This document shows positions 1-13,055 of a stretch of 64,000 bases of DNA, piece after piece (within the stretch, counting starts at the first letter, position 1; the number at the start of each line of letters is the position of its first letter). The position numbers were made by a program, and so were the translations under genes. This DNA comes from Dugong dugon (taxonomy: Eukaryota > Chordata > Mammalia > Sirenia > Dugongidae), in NCBI GenBank assembly GCA_030035585.1, contig CM057481.1:61389128-61453127 (forward strand), written 5' to 3'. The notes below the pieces were generated by a model. It had not been told where the DNA came from, did no database searches, and saw only the letters and a list, made by a program, of their open reading frames with translations.

Positions 1-340
1 GAAATGGTAAAAATATAAATACAATAGGCTTTACTTTTTCTCTTGAGTTTTCTGAATAATGTTTAATGACTGAAGCAAAAATTATTATGTTTCCTGATGA
101 AGTTCTCGTTCTCATTCTCCTTCTCTCTATATATTTATATAAATAAATGAAATACTTAAAACTATATTATAAATGTGGAGTGGCAAAGGAACATAAAAGG
201 TAAAGTTTCTACACTTTACTTGAATTGTTAAAATGTAGCCACCAATAGAGGATGATAAGTTGTGTGTGTATAATGTAATAGCTAGAGTAACCACTTAAAA
301 AAAAATCTACACGAAGAGATACATGTAAAAACACTACTTC
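1..340 (+). mobile_element. Old L1 fragment (L1M/HAL1-like)
   Basis: This AT-rich stretch resembles part of an ancient mammalian L1 outside ORF2, with no readable frame. It probably belongs to the same degraded L1 as the following segment. 341-560 is similarly degraded L1-like sequence. Confidence 0.4.
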
Positions 341-559
341 AGGGTACCCTGTCCAGAAAGATAACTCAGTGAACTCTCTCCAGAGCAAAACATCAATTTA
401 ACCAGTGAAAATTATACATATTCAAAGTCTCAGGAAACTATCCTAAGGGCATACAGCAAAAAGAGAAACATTCATTCAAAAAGGTCTATTGAAAGAACAG
501 CAAGAGTCTGTAGCATTTCAACTACAATCCGTACCATTAACCTGTCTGCCCGAAATAAA

Positions 560-1760
560 TTTACAGAGTTCAAAAACCCTTAACAAAATATTAGCAAACC
601 AAATCTAAAACCCACTGAAATCAAGTCAATTCCAACTCACACTGACGCTACAGGACAGAGGAGAACTGCCCCACAGGGTTTCCAAAGCTGTAAATTTTAA
701 TGGAAGTAGACTGCCACATCTTTCTGCCACACAGCAGCTAGTGGGTTTGAACCACTGACTTTTTGGTTAGCAGCTAAGCACTTTAACCACTGTGTCACCA
801 GGGCTCCTTAAAGAAAATCTAGAAAGATATAAAAGGATTATACACTATGACCAAGTGGGATTTATCCCAGAAATGCAAGGTTGGTTTAACATCAAAATTA
901 AATGTAATATACCATATTAATTGATAGATGTAGAAAACACATCATATAAAATATACCACCTTGTCATGATAAAAATGCTCAATCAACTAGAAATAGAAGG
1001 AAACTTCCTTACCCTGATAAAGAGCGTCTACCAAAAATAACTACATTATACTTAATGGTTAAAGACTCAATGCTTTCCCCACTAAGATCAAGAACAAGGT
1101 AAGGTTGCCTACTTTTGTCTCTTTTTTTTAATACTGTACATCATTATTCATTAGGGAAATTAACTTGAAACCATAATTAGATACCACTGCACACCCACTA
1201 GCATGGCTATAATAAAAAAGACAGAAAGCAATAAGTGTTGACAAAGATGTGAAACATTTGGAACAGAAACATTGCTGGTGGGAGTATGAAATCTGAGCTA
1301 CCTTGAAAAACAATTTGGCAGTTCCTCAAATGATTAAGCATACAGTTGTTATATGACCTAGCAATTCCACTCCTAGGTATATACTCAAGAGGAATGAAAA
1401 CATATGTTCACATAAATATTTCTACACAAATGTTTATAGGAGCATTATTCATAATAGCCAAAAAGTGTACACATACAAATGTGCATTAACTGATGAACAA
1501 ACAAACAAAAGGTGGTATACCCATGCAACAGCATGTTATTCAGTTATAAAAAGGAACAAAGTACCGATGCATGCTGCAACATGGATGACCCCAGAAAATA
1601 TTATACTAAGTGAAGGAACTCAGTCACAAAAGACTGCACATTGTATGATTCCATTATATGAAATGCCCAGAACAGGCAATCCATAGAGACAAAAAGTAGA
1701 GTAGTGGTTGCTTAGGGCTGAAGAAGTGGGGAGGAAAGGGTGAGAATGAAGACTGACTGC
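560..1760 (+). mobile_element. L1 fragment, ORF2 second half into 3' UTR
   Basis: The order of recognisable L1 segments is an ORF2 reverse transcriptase stretch (about 560-600 and 815-960), then the C-terminal ORF2 region (about 1,180-1,690) and the beginning of the 3' UTR. Many stops and frameshifts are present. The element is interrupted by an AfroSINE at 608-811. Confidence 0.75.
608..811 (-). mobile_element. AfroSINE (tRNA-derived SINE), minus
   Basis: Read on the minus strand it starts GGAGCCCTGG, with tRNA-like A and B boxes, then the body and the RTE-like tail. It lies inside an L1. An AAATCTA target duplication can be seen at 601-607 and 815-821. Confidence 0.85.
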
Positions 1761-1764
1761 TAAT

Positions 1765-2112
1765 GGCCATTCAAAATAATAAGTTAAACAACAAAAAAGT
1801 GAAAGCAAAATAAATTGTCAGATTAAAAACAGAGAAAATTTGTTCCCAGTGAACTGGACTACAAGAAATTATAATTAAAGTTCTTTAAGACAGCAACCAC
1901 TAAATTTTTAAAAGGAGGTATATAGCTAAAAAGCCAATTGAGAAATTCTTAAAATATTTTGTTTAACAAAAAGAAAGCATTAAAAAAAAAGAAAGGAACA
2001 AAAGACATGCCAAAAATAGAAAATAAACAGCAACATGGTAGCCTTTCTTTGAAATGTAACACCAATTACATTTAATGTAAATGGACCAACGTTTAATTAA
2101 AAAGCACAGATT
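1765..2112 (+). mobile_element. Outer L1, ORF2 start region (left part)
   Basis: This is L1 sequence leading to the conserved start of the endonuclease domain (near 2,055-2,112). It breaks at a full-length L1 insertion and resumes at 10,762. Confidence 0.6.
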
Positions 2113-2544
2113 AGCTGGGAAGATGGTGGTGTAAACAGACCATCATTCCTACTCTGTCCTACAAATACAAGGAAACTGCACTGGGCTTTGAGGGACTATG
2201 AATCAAGGAGCAGAGGGAAGCAGCAGGGAACTGCAGACAGGCAATACTCAACAAATCAACAGTGAGACCCCTACAGTAGGAAAAACATTTCTTCCACTGT
2301 CCCTGCCACTCCCCCATGCAGCCACAAAGGCCACTGATTGCTGTGACCACGGGAAGTGCCCCAGAAAAAGAGCCTGTTTCCCTAACTGCCACAGCCCCTG
2401 CCTGTACAAACAGACAGGATCCCAAACTTCTGCTCTAAAATCAAGAAGGCAGACCTTCCTGGGGGTCTGTCAGGAGTGTCCCAGCACCTCCCCCACTCTA
2501 ACACTATTGGCTGCAAGCCTACTGTGAATTGCTACATAAGGGCC

Positions 2545-3825
2545 CCTGCAGTGGAGTTGGCTCTTATCATCAATACACTATCTGCCTCTCTGCACAGCCC
2601 ATAGCTCTGGCCTTTGAATTCGACAGAACAGACCCACGAGGGAGTCAACTTGGGTCTGCCTGCTGCCCCTTATGGTTGGCACTGAAAACTGCTGGCTGAG
2701 GCTGCTGTGTACTAGAAGTGGGCATCTTGAGTGGAGGCTTCACCCACGGTCAACATACTACAGGAGAGCTCTGATAGCAATAAGACAGACCTCCCTGGGG
2801 TTCGTTTGGAACATGACAACCCCTCCCCCACCCAGACACTGTCACTTACAGGCCTGCAGTGAATTGCTACAGAAGGTCCCAGAATAGAGTCTGCTCTCAT
2901 AGTCAGCACTCTACCTGTCTCTCTCGGCACCCTATAGCTCAGAACTCTGAAATCAACAGAACCAACCACCCTAGGGGTCAATTTGGGTTAGTCTGCCACC
3001 ACTTCCAATTGGTGCTAAGGACTGCTGTCTACTGCTGCTATGAGCTAGAAAACAGGCATCCTGAGCGGAGGCTGCGTTCACAACGAACAGTCTACTGGAG
3101 GGTGTACTGATGGCAACAAGGCAGACCTCCATGGGGATCTGACTAGAGCATGACACCCTCTCCCCCACCTGGTAACTGTTGGTTGCCAGAGTGCTGCAAA
3201 CTGCTACACAAGGCCCCTGGAGTGGAGTTCTACTCACATAGTCAGCATTCTTACCTGCCTCCCTGTGCACCCGATAGCTCAGGCCTCTGAAACCAACAGG
3301 ACAAACCTCCCTGGGGGTCCATTTGGGTTAGTCTGCCCCTACTTCCAACTGGCACTAAGGACTGCTATCTAAGGCTGCTGTGTGCTAGGAAGCAGGCATC
3401 TTGAATGGAGGCTACATTCACAACAAACAATCTACCGGAGGGTGTACTGACAGCAACAAGGCAGACCTCTGTGGGGATCTGACCAGAGCATGGGACCCTC
3501 TCCCCCACCCAGTAACTGTTTTGCCAGGATGTTGAAAACTGCTACAGAAAACTCCTGGAGTGGAGTCTGTTCACACGGTCAGCACTCCACCTGCCTCCCT
3601 GTGAACCCCATGGTTCAGGCCTCTGAAACCAACAGGACAGACCTCCCTATCAACTTGGGTATGTCTGCATCCCCTTCCAGTTGGTGCTGAGGCCTGCTAA
3701 CTAACGCTACTGTGTGATAGGAAGCAGGCATCTTGAGTAGAGGCTACACTCACAACCATCATACTGCGGGGTGAGTTCTGATAGCAAAAAGGCAGACCTT
3801 CCTGGGGGTCCATTCGGAATGTCAA
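2545..3825 (+). repeat. Tandem about 335-bp monomers in the L1 5' UTR
   Basis: Four successive GC-richer units share the same order of blocks. One block is a GTGGAGT-like motif at 2,551, 2,884, 3,222 and 3,560, a spacing of 333, 338 and 338 bp. Other repeated blocks are the ACCAACAGGACAGACCTCC-like segment and the GGAGGGTGTACTGA-like segment. A partial unit precedes the array (about 2,415-2,545). This resembles monomer-type L1 promoters known in mouse. Confidence 0.8.
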
Positions 3826-4450
3826 CTGCTGGACCAATACAAACTCCTACAGAGGATTTCCTACAGTGGAGTCAGAAGGTGGGTGACCTAAGCAGAGACG
3901 GCTCCCTCAACCACCACAGGGAGACTGGGGCTCTGAAACCAACAAGACAGACCTCTTGGAGGTCCTTCTGGGGAGTGCCAGGCCCTCCTCCTCCTGAAAT
4001 GGAGGGAAGTCTACCTGTACTTCCCCTGAATGCCAACTCAGATAATAAGCAGCCCTCACAGAACAGGGAAGGAAACTTCAGGTAAAACCAGAGGGCAACA
4101 CCCGGCCCTAGAGGGGGCTGGCTGGGTGTGGGTTTTCTGACTAAAAACATGATTACAGAAACAGAGAAGGGAAGGGAGTAATAACCAGAGAGGGGACTGC
4201 ACCTCCTAACTGGACAGATTGATTAGTACGCAATATCTCACCTGAGTGGTGGTACCTGCTGGTGGGCAGACTGAACACAGTGTATTCTCTGGTGTGTTTG
4301 TGAGAGAGCGAAAGTTGAAAAACGAGATCTGAAACTCCCAAATTCCAATTAAACCAGGAAGGGATAAAGGAGCTATCACAAAGAGGGAGAGGAAATGGTA
4401 AGCAAAGGTCAAAGCCTCTGCCCACCTAACAGGTTCTTACAAAAAGCAGT

Positions 4451-5170
4451 GTGGGCAAAAATGCCAAACACTGGGGAAAACTGAGAAAGTTAACACCCTT
4501 GAAATTCCAATGTCCCAATAAAAAAATCACAAGATACACCAAGAACAGAGAAACACTGGCCCATTCAAATGAATACGACAAAGGGAGTGAAACTGCATCT
4601 GGGGATAAACAAATAATGAAAAAAATCGAAGGATATAATACAACAACATTAAACATAAAGAACTAAGGGAAAACATACAAAAAACTAAAAGAAATAAGGA
4701 AAACAACGCAAGAAGAAAATGAGGATCTAAAAAAGAGATTGAAACTGAAAGGGACAATAACTGAAATGAGAAACACAATACAAGGACTCACGAACAGATT
4801 TAATCAAGCAGAAGAAACAGCAAATCAGAAGAAACGACATTTAAAATAAAGACGCTGAAAAGCAACAACAGAGGCTCAAGAAGGCAGAGCACAGTTTAAT
4901 GGAATTATGGGACAATAACAAGGGACCTAACATATGCATCATGGGAATTCCAGAAGGAGATGAGAGAGAGAAAGGGACAGAAAGAAGATTTGAAGAAGTA
5001 ATGACAGAAAACTTCTCTAATCTAACAAAGAACATGAATCTACAAATCCAAGAAGCTCAAAGAACCCCAAGCAGGATAAACTCAAAGAGATCTAAAACAA
5101 GCACTCACAGTTAGGCTCTCAAAAATTAAAGAGAGAAATTCTGAAAGCAGTAAGAGAGAAGGAATTAGTA
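4451..5170 (+). pseudogene. L1 ORF1 remnant
   Basis: ORF1p is the RNA-binding chaperone of the L1 particle. A Lys/Glu-rich coiled-coil-like stretch is visible around 4,665-4,830. The RRM-like segment is at 4,899-5,114, with NICIMGIPEGDEREKG followed by ENFSNL and IQEAQRTPSRIN, the usual ORF1p landmarks. Frameshifts separate the two parts and the C-terminal domain cannot be followed. Not functional. Confidence 0.75.
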
Positions 5171-5916
5171 ACATATAAATGATCCCCAATGTGATTAAGA
5201 GCGGATTTCTCCTCAGAAACATTGGAGGCCACAAGGCAATGAACTAATATATTTAAAATGCTGAAGGAAAAAAAACCTGTCAGCCAAGAATACTATACCC
5301 AGTGAAACTATTCTTCAAGAATGAAGGTGAAATTAAAACATTCCAAGACAAACAGAAACTGAGAGAGTTTATATCCACCGATCGGCCCTACAAAAAATAC
5401 TAATGAAAGTTCTGTATATGGAAGGGAAAACATACTAGAAAGTAATTCAAAGCTATCCGTAAAGAGAAACATTCCTAATAAAAGGAAATGCATGGACAAG
5501 AATAAGGGCTAGTAATAAGAAATTCATGCTTGGTAATTCTAAATGTTTTGTCATTCATGTTTTTTAATAAATATGTCAAAGAAAAGGATAAAATTATGGT
5601 ACAGGACACATGAAATACAAAGACGTAATTAGTGATAACAACAACAAAAGAGGAGAGGAGAGGAATGGTATAGACACAGAATTTCCTGTATGCTACTGAA
5701 GTTAACCTGGTAACAACTTACTCTAGAATGTTATAAATACAAGCTCTTAAATGTAATATCCATGATAACCACACACACACACAACATACACGAAAGGAAA
5801 GGGGAAGGGAACCAAAAAGGCTCAGTACAATAAACCAACAAAACACAATGGCAAGTAGTACTAAAGGACAAATACAAAGAAGGTGTAAGATTCACAAAAA
5901 AATAACAAATTAAAAA

Positions 5917-8900
5917 ATGGCAGAAGTAAGTCACTTCTTATCAGTAATTACAGTGAATATAAATAAACTAACTGCTCCAATCAAATGGCAGACAGTGGTA
6001 CAATGGATAAAAACATATAATCCAACTAGGCACTATTTACAAAAGACACATCTTAAACCCAAGGACACAAATAGACTGAAAGTGAAAGGATGGAAAAAAA
6101 TATTCCATGTAAATAATAACCAAATGAGAGCTGAGGTGGCAATCTTAATATAAGACAAAGTAGACTTTAAGAAGATATCAGTCAGAAGAGATAAAGATGG
6201 ACATTACATAGTGATAACAGGATCAATTAATCAAGAAGATGTAACAATCATATACATAGATTGTTGCATCTTTTGATATGCATCCAACGTCAGGGAACCT
6301 AATTATATAAAGCAAACACTGATAGAATTAAAAGGAGAAATTGATAGTACTACAATAATAGTTGGAGACTTCAATACACCACTTTCAATATTGGGCAGAA
6401 CATCTAGAAAGAAGATCAACAAGGAAACTGAGGGCCTGAATGATACTATAAACCAACTGGACTTACAGACATATATAGAATATTCCATCCAAAAACTGCA
6501 CAATATACAATCTACTCCAGTACACATGGATCATTCTCCAGGACAGACTGCATTTTAGGTCACAAAGCAAGTCCTGATGAATTTAAAAAGATTTAAATCA
6601 TACAAAGTATTTTCTGTGAATACAATAGAGTGAAGCTAGAAATCAATAACAGAAAAAAAAAACTGGAAAATACACATACATATGGAAATCAAACAATATA
6701 CTATTAAACTATCAACGGCTCAAGAAAGAAATCAAAAAATTTCTTAGAGTCAAATGAAAATGAAAGTACATCATACCAAAACATATGGCATGCAACAAAA
6801 GCAGTACTCACAGGGAAACTTATAGCAATAATTACCTAGATAAAAAAGAAAAAAGATCTCAAATTAACAGCCTAACTTGACAACTCCAGGAACCAGAAAC
6901 AGAAGAGCAAACTAAGCCTAAACCTACCAGAAGAAAGGAAATAACAAAGATCAGAGTAGAAATAAATGAAATTGAAAACAGAAAAATAGAATCAATAAAA
7001 CCAGAAGTTGGTTCTTTGAAAAGATCAATAAAATTCACAAACCTTTAGCTAGACTGACAAACAAAAGAGAAAGATACAAATAACCAAACTAAAAAATTAA
7101 AGAGGGGACACGACCCAAGAGAAATAAAGATAATTATGACAGAATATTGTGAACAACTGTATGGCAACAAACAAGATAACCTACATGAAATGGACAAATT
7201 CTTAGAAGCATACAACCTACCCAAACTGACTCAAGAGGAAATGGAAAGAAGTCTCAACAGGCCCATAACAACTAGAGATCAAATCAGTGATCAAAAACCT
7301 TCCAACAAAAAAAGCCTTGGACCAGACAGCTTCACTGGGTAATTTTACCAAACATTTAGAGAAAAATTGACACCAGTACTATTTAAATTCCTCCAAAAGA
7401 TAGAGAAGGAAGTAATACTCCAAAATTCATTCTATGAATCAAGCATAAGCCTGATACTCAGACCAGACAGACACACCACAAGAAAGCTACAGTTCAGTAT
7501 CTCTTATGAATATAGATGCAAAAACTCTCAACAAAATACTAGCAAAAAGAGTCCAACAGTATATTAAAAGGGTCATACACCACGACTAAGTGGTATTTAT
7601 TCCAGGAATGCAGGGATGGTTCAACATTAGAAAATGAATCAACATAATACATCAAATCCTTAGAACAAAGGAAAAGAACTGCATGAAAATATGGATGCAG
7701 CAAAAGCACTGGATAAAATCCAACATCCTTTCTTGATGAAAACCATAAAGAAGACTGGAATAGAAGGGAAATTCCACAATATGATTTAGGGCATATATGA
7801 AAAGACAACAACCATCTTTACACTTAACAGAGAAAGATTAAAAGCTATCCCCTTGACACTGAAAACAACACAAAGGTGCCTGCTCTCACCACTTCTATTC
7901 AATACTGTATTAGAAGTCCTAGCCACAGTACTATGACAAGAAAAAAGAAACAAAGGAATCTAGGTTAGAAAAGAAGAGGTAAAATTATCTCTATTCACAG
8001 ATGATATGATTCTATATATGGAAGATCCCAACGAGTTCACAAGAAAACTTGTAGAGCTAACAGAGGAATTTAGCAAAGCTGCACGGAACAAGGTCAACAA
8101 ACAAAAATCATTTGGGTTTCCATACACCAGCAATGAGAAATCTAAAAGATAAATTAGGGAAATAATTCCATTTACAATAGCATCTAAGGGAATGAAATAC
8201 CTAGGAATAAATCTAACCAGGGGTGTGAAGGACTTATACAATGAGAACTATAGAACATTGCTGATAGAGCTTAAAGAAGATTTAAATAAATGGAAAGATG
8301 TTCCATATCCATGGATTGGTAAATTTAATATATCTAAGATGTTAATAATACCCAAAATGATCTACAGATTCAATGCAGTCCCGATCAAAATTCCAACAGC
8401 CTTCTTCACAAAAATAGAAAAACAAATTCTCAACTTTGTAAGCAGAAGGGCAACAACAGCAAAAACAATGTTGAAAGAGAGAAATGTAGGACTCACACTT
8501 CTGATTTAAAAAATATCATACAGCTACAGTGTACTAGTACTGGTACTGGTATAACAACACACACAAAGACCAATGGAATGGAATTGAGAGTCCAAAAACA
8601 AAACGACACATCTACGGTCAACTGATTTTTGACAACGGTACTAAGTCTACTCAATGGGGAAAGAAGAGTCTCTTCAATAAATGGTGCTAGGAAAATTGTA
8701 TTTCCATATGCAGAAAAATGAAACAATCCATGCCTCACACCATATGCAAAAACAAATTCAAAATGGATTAAGGACCTAAATGTGCAAACTAAAACTATAA
8801 AATTATTGGAAGAATAAGGAGGGGCAATGTTGTCAAGCCTAGCTTTCAACAATGGGTTATTTAATATAATAACAAAAACACAAACAGCAAAAACAAAATA

Positions 8901-9655
8901 AATGGGATCTCATAAAAATTAAAAACTTCTGTTCATCAAAAGACTTCCCCAAAAAAGTGAAAAGACAAACCATCAACTGCTAAAATTTCTTCGGAAACCA
9001 TATATCCGATAAGAATCTAATAATCAAAATATATACAGAACCTCAACAACCTAACAATAAAAAGACAAATAACCTAATCATAAAATGGGCAAAGGAACTA
9101 AATAGACATTTCACCAAAAAGGATATTCAAATAGCCACCAACACATGAGAAGATGCTCAGCATCATTAGCCATTAGAGAGATACAAATCAAAACCACAAT
9201 AAGATATCATTTCACTCCCTCTGGGATGGCTAAGAGAAAAAGAACAGAAAATAACAAATGTTGCCAAGGATGTGGGGAAAATGGAACCCTTATCTGTTGC
9301 TGGTTGGAATGTAAAACAGCACAGCCTTTGTGGAAAACAGTATGGCAGTTCATCAAAAAACTAAAAATAGAATTACCATATGACTTGAAAGCAGAGACTT
9401 ATAAAGACCTGTACATCAATGTCCACTGCAGCACTATTCACAATAGCCAAAAGGTGGAAACAACCTAAGTGCCCATCAACAGATGAACGGATAAACAAAA
9501 CATGGTACTTATATACGATGGAATACTACTCAGCTAGTAGGAGAAATGTTATAGCATGGATGGAGTCTGAAAACATTATGCTGAGTAAAATAAGCCAATC
9601 ACAAAAAGGACAAATATTTTATGACCTCATATATAAAGACAAGAAAAGGCAAATG
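5917..9655 (+). pseudogene. L1 ORF2 remnant (endonuclease and reverse transcriptase)
   Basis: ORF2p nicks DNA and reverse-transcribes L1 RNA at the target. The span matches the usual ORF2 length of about 1,270 codons. The endonuclease start (SVITVNINKLTAPIKW, about 5,940) and its later part VGDFNTPLS (about 6,360) are readable. The reverse transcriptase region runs from about 7,150. Its catalytic motif reads FTDDMILY at about 7,993-8,016, the FADD position. The Cys-rich C-terminal part lies at about 9,150-9,470. Many stops and frameshifts divide it. Confidence 0.8.
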
Positions 9656-9659
9656 TAGA

Positions 9660-10761
9660 GAGACCAAAGTTTATTAGTGGTTACTACACGTATGAGGGAA
9701 GGGGAAACGGGTTAATGTTGACGGAAAAATTGCATTTATTAAGGGTAGGATTGCACAGTCAATTACTGTAATTGCTGTAAATAAAATGAACATCTGTAAA
9801 AAGGTGAAGTGGCAAAAGTTGTGTGACAGATATATTTACAACAACAATTTAAAAAAAAAAAGAATAGCTGCTGAGGCTACTTATGTACAACCAAACACTT
9901 CATGGGATTTGGTTCCTTAGTTTGGAGGTTTAGGGTCATGGTTTCATGGGACATCTCAGTTAATTGGCCTAGTAACATGTTTAGTGCTTCTCTTCTACCT
10001 CCTAATTCGTTGTGTAGTACCTGGGATCTTAAAAGCTTGCAAGCAGCCATCCAAGGCATAACAATTGGTCTCTATTCACTTGGAGCCAACAGAGGAAGAA
10101 GGAGAGTCAGAAATATGAACAGGATAGAGAATGTGTAGCTAAATGCCTCAATGAACAACTGCCTCCTCCTTTGCCATAAGACTAGAACTGCAGGGTGACT
10201 GCCTACCATTACTGAACACTTTGATCAAAGATTCCATAGACGAACCTTGATCACAGAGAGAAATGCAGAACAGAAATTCAAATTCTCATGGACTCCAGAC
10301 TTCCTGGAGCCATAGAGGGAGGATGAACCCCTGAAACTATTGTCTGAGATAATCTTTAAACCTTAAACCAAAAATATCCCCTGTAGTCTTGTTAAAACCA
10401 AACAACAGCTTAGCTTAACTAGTAAAAAAGTCTGCCCTGAACACTATGCTCTTTTAAAAAATATCTATACAGAATCAAATTGACAACAGCAACTTGAAAG
10501 ATTAGATAGGAACCTTAGGGACAGTGAGGTTATGTTAATGATGGAGGAACAACTTAAAAAAGGGGGTGAGAGTGGCTGTAAAACTTGAAGAAAGTAATCA
10601 ATGTCACTAAATTGTACATGTAGAAACTGTTAAAAAGAGAGAGAGCATGTTCACAGATTGTGATAAATGTAACTAATGTCACTGAACAATTTGTGTGGAA
10701 ATTCACAAATGTAAAACTAAATACTGTGTAAACTTACACAAGAAACTCAAAAACATTTAAA
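9660..10761 (+). mobile_element. L1 3' UTR and tail
   Basis: This noncoding tail is of a type I associate with elephant L1s, including segments also seen at the ends of other L1 copies here (compare 24,060-24,260). An A-rich tract lies near 9,849-9,861, and the tail ends at the downstream target duplication. Confidence 0.65.
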
Positions 10762-12525
10762 AAAAAGCACAGACTACTAGAGCAGATAAAAAGTAAGACC
10801 CAATCACATGACATTTATAAACGATGAAGACATTTTAAATATGAAGACACAGATGAAGTAAAAGCAAAAGGACAGAAAATGAAATACCATGCAAACAGTA
10901 AGGATTGGTAAGTTAAGAGTAGCTATGATATCAGAAAAATAGATGTCTTCACATCTATTAATCAAAATCGTGGTGCTGGTATAATGACAAATATATATAT
11001 ATATATGAAATAATATGTAGACCAATAGAATAGAATCAATAAGGGTGCTAAGTCCATTCAATGGGAAAGAACAGTCTTTTTAACAAATGGTGCTTGGATA
11101 ACTGAATCTCCATGTGCAGAATGAAAATGGACCCATACCTCACACCACATGCAAAAATTAACTTAAAATGTATCAATGTCCTAAATATAAGAGCTAAAAA
11201 CCATAAAACACTTATAAGAAAACATAGAAGTAAAGCTTCAAGACCTTGTTTTTGACAGTGGATTCTTAAATGTGACACCAAAAGCACAAGTAACAAAAGA
11301 CAAAATAAATTGCCCTTCCTTCATCTAAATTAAAACATTTTGTGCACCAAAAGACAGTATCAGGAAAATGAAAAGACAAACCAACAGAATGGGAGAAAAT
11401 ACTTGGGAACCATACATCTGATAAACATTTAATATTCAAAATGTATAAAGAACTCCTACGACTCAACAACAAAAAGACAAACAACCTAATTAAAAAATAA
11501 TTATACATAGACATTTCTCCAAACATGATATACAAATAGCCAATAAGCACATGAAAAAACATTCAATGTCATTAGTCATTCTTGTTGTTGTTGTTAGGTG
11601 CCATTGAGTCAGTTCCAACTCAGCGACACCATGTACAAAAGAACGAAACATTGCCTGGTCCTGCGCACCCTCAGAATCATTATGCTTAAGCCCGCTGTTG
11701 CAGCCACTGCGTCAATCCATCTCGTTGAGAAACGCAAATCAATACCACAATGAGATACCACTTCCAACCCACTAGGATGGCTATGATAAAAAACAAAAAC
11801 AGAAAACAGGTGTTAGAGAGGATGCAGAGAAGGTGGAACACTCATCCATTCCTAGTGGGAATGTAAAATGGTGCAGCTGCTGTAAAAAAAAAAAAAAAAA
11901 GTTTGGCAGTTCTTCAAAAAGTTAAACACAGTATTACCATATGACCCAGCAATTCTTCTCCTAGATATACCCTGAAGAACTGAAAACAGGGACTCAAACA
12001 GACATTTATACACCAATGATTATGAGCATTATTCACAATAGCGAAAAGGTGAAATCAACTCAAGTGTCCATCAACAGATGAATGGATAAATAAAATGTGG
12101 TAATATCCATACTTGGAATAGTAGCCAGCCTAAAGGAGAAATGAATGTCTGTTACATGTTACTACATAGATGAACCTTGAAAACATTAGGCTAAGTGAAG
12201 TAAGTCAGACACAAAAGGACAAATATTGTATGTTGACAGTTATATAAAATATCTAGAATAGGCCAAGTGCATAGAGACAGAAGTTTATTAGTGGTTACTA
12301 GGGGCAGAGGGGATGGGGAAATAGGGACTTATCGCTTAAGAAGTACTGAGTTTCTGTTTAGGGTAATGAAAAAGTTTCAGAAACAGACAGTGCTGTTGGT
12401 TGCACAAGATGGTGAATGTAATTAATATCCCTAAATTGTACAGGTAAAAGTGGTTAATTTGGCAAATTTTTTGTTATACATATATTTTACCACAATAAAA
12501 TTATTTTAAAAACACACATATCACC
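10762..12525 (+). mobile_element. Outer L1, right part (ORF2 to 3' end)
   Basis: L1 ORF2 endonuclease sequence resumes at 10,762, then jumps near 10,960 to late ORF2, so roughly 2.5 kb of the reverse transcriptase region is missing. It continues through the ORF2 C-terminus and 3' UTR to an A-rich end near 12,515. An (AT)n run is at about 10,988-11,006. An RTE-type fragment interrupts it at 11,577-11,735. Confidence 0.7.
11577..11735 (-). mobile_element. RTE 3'-end fragment, minus
   Basis: It begins with (TTG)n and GTTAGGTGCCATTGAGTC, the reverse complement of the RTE 3' terminus seen at about 15,390 and 34,300. It runs through the 3' region of that element and replaces a few bases of the surrounding L1. 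Confidence 0.75.
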
Positions 12526-12539
12526 ATAATCCCCCTTGC

Positions 12540-13052
12540 AGTAGCTAAAATTAAAATAAATGATTGGAATGTAAAAATGGCACAAGCACTTTTCCTAAAA
12601 AATACAAAATACACCTTCTCTATGACCCAGAAGTTTTTACTTCTTATTTATAGGTACTTGTCCAAGAGAAATAAAAACATATGCTCAATAAAACAAAACT
12701 TATACCAAAACGTTTATACCAGGTTTATTCCCAATAGGCCAAAAGTGGAAACAACCCAAGTTTCCATCATCAGGAGGGGATACTGGGTGGTTTAAAGTCA
12801 GAAAAGGTGTGCATCAGTGATATATTTCGACAATGGAATACTACTCAGCCATAAAAAGGAATGAACTACTGGTACCTGTAGCAACGTGGATGAAGTCTCA
12901 AAACACAGTATTGAGTTGAAAGAGTTGTACACAGAGTACATACTGTCATTTATATGAAATGCAAGAAAAGAGAAAAATATAGTGATCAAACTCAGAATGA
13001 TGGGTGTCAACAAAGAATTGAGCGGGAAATAAAATTTAAAATGACACAGTAA
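12540..13052 (+). mobile_element. L1 3' fragment
   Basis: These are late ORF2 segments (CAATGGAATACTACTCAGCC near 12,830) and early 3' UTR of an L1. The fragment contains a 42-nt RTE-like patch at 12,776-12,817. Confidence 0.75.
12776..12817 (+). repeat. 42-nt patch of RTE reverse-transcriptase sequence inside L1
   Basis: The patch matches 39 of 42 positions of the RTE copy at 14,469-14,510 without gaps. L1 sequence continues on both sides, but about 20 expected L1 bases are missing. CATCAG occurs at both junctions. Confidence 0.8.
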
Positions 13053-13055
13053 AAC

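Larger units (their letters stand above)
2113..10761 (+). mobile_element. Full-length but degraded L1 insertion, about 8.65 kb
   Basis: In order: a long 5' UTR with tandem monomers, an ORF1 remnant, an inter-ORF region (about 5,170-5,900), an ORF2 remnant and a 3' UTR of about 1.1 kb. It lies inside an older L1 and is flanked by a 14-bp duplication, AAAAAGCACAGATT at 2,099-2,112 and AAAAAGCACAGACT at 10,762-10,775 (13 of 14 match). It starts with the L1-like 5' end AGCTGGGAAGATGG. Every frame carries stops, so it is dead. It is antisense to KMT2C. The A-rich tract at about 9,849-9,861 could instead mark the end of one L1 followed by a second 3' tail; the outer duplication favours one insertion. 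Confidence 0.75.

Noticed and set aside
2159-4150. Overlapping open frames on both strands of about 90-100 codons
   Set aside because: They fall in the GC-richer L1 5' UTR monomers, where stop codons are fewer; they have no protein signature.
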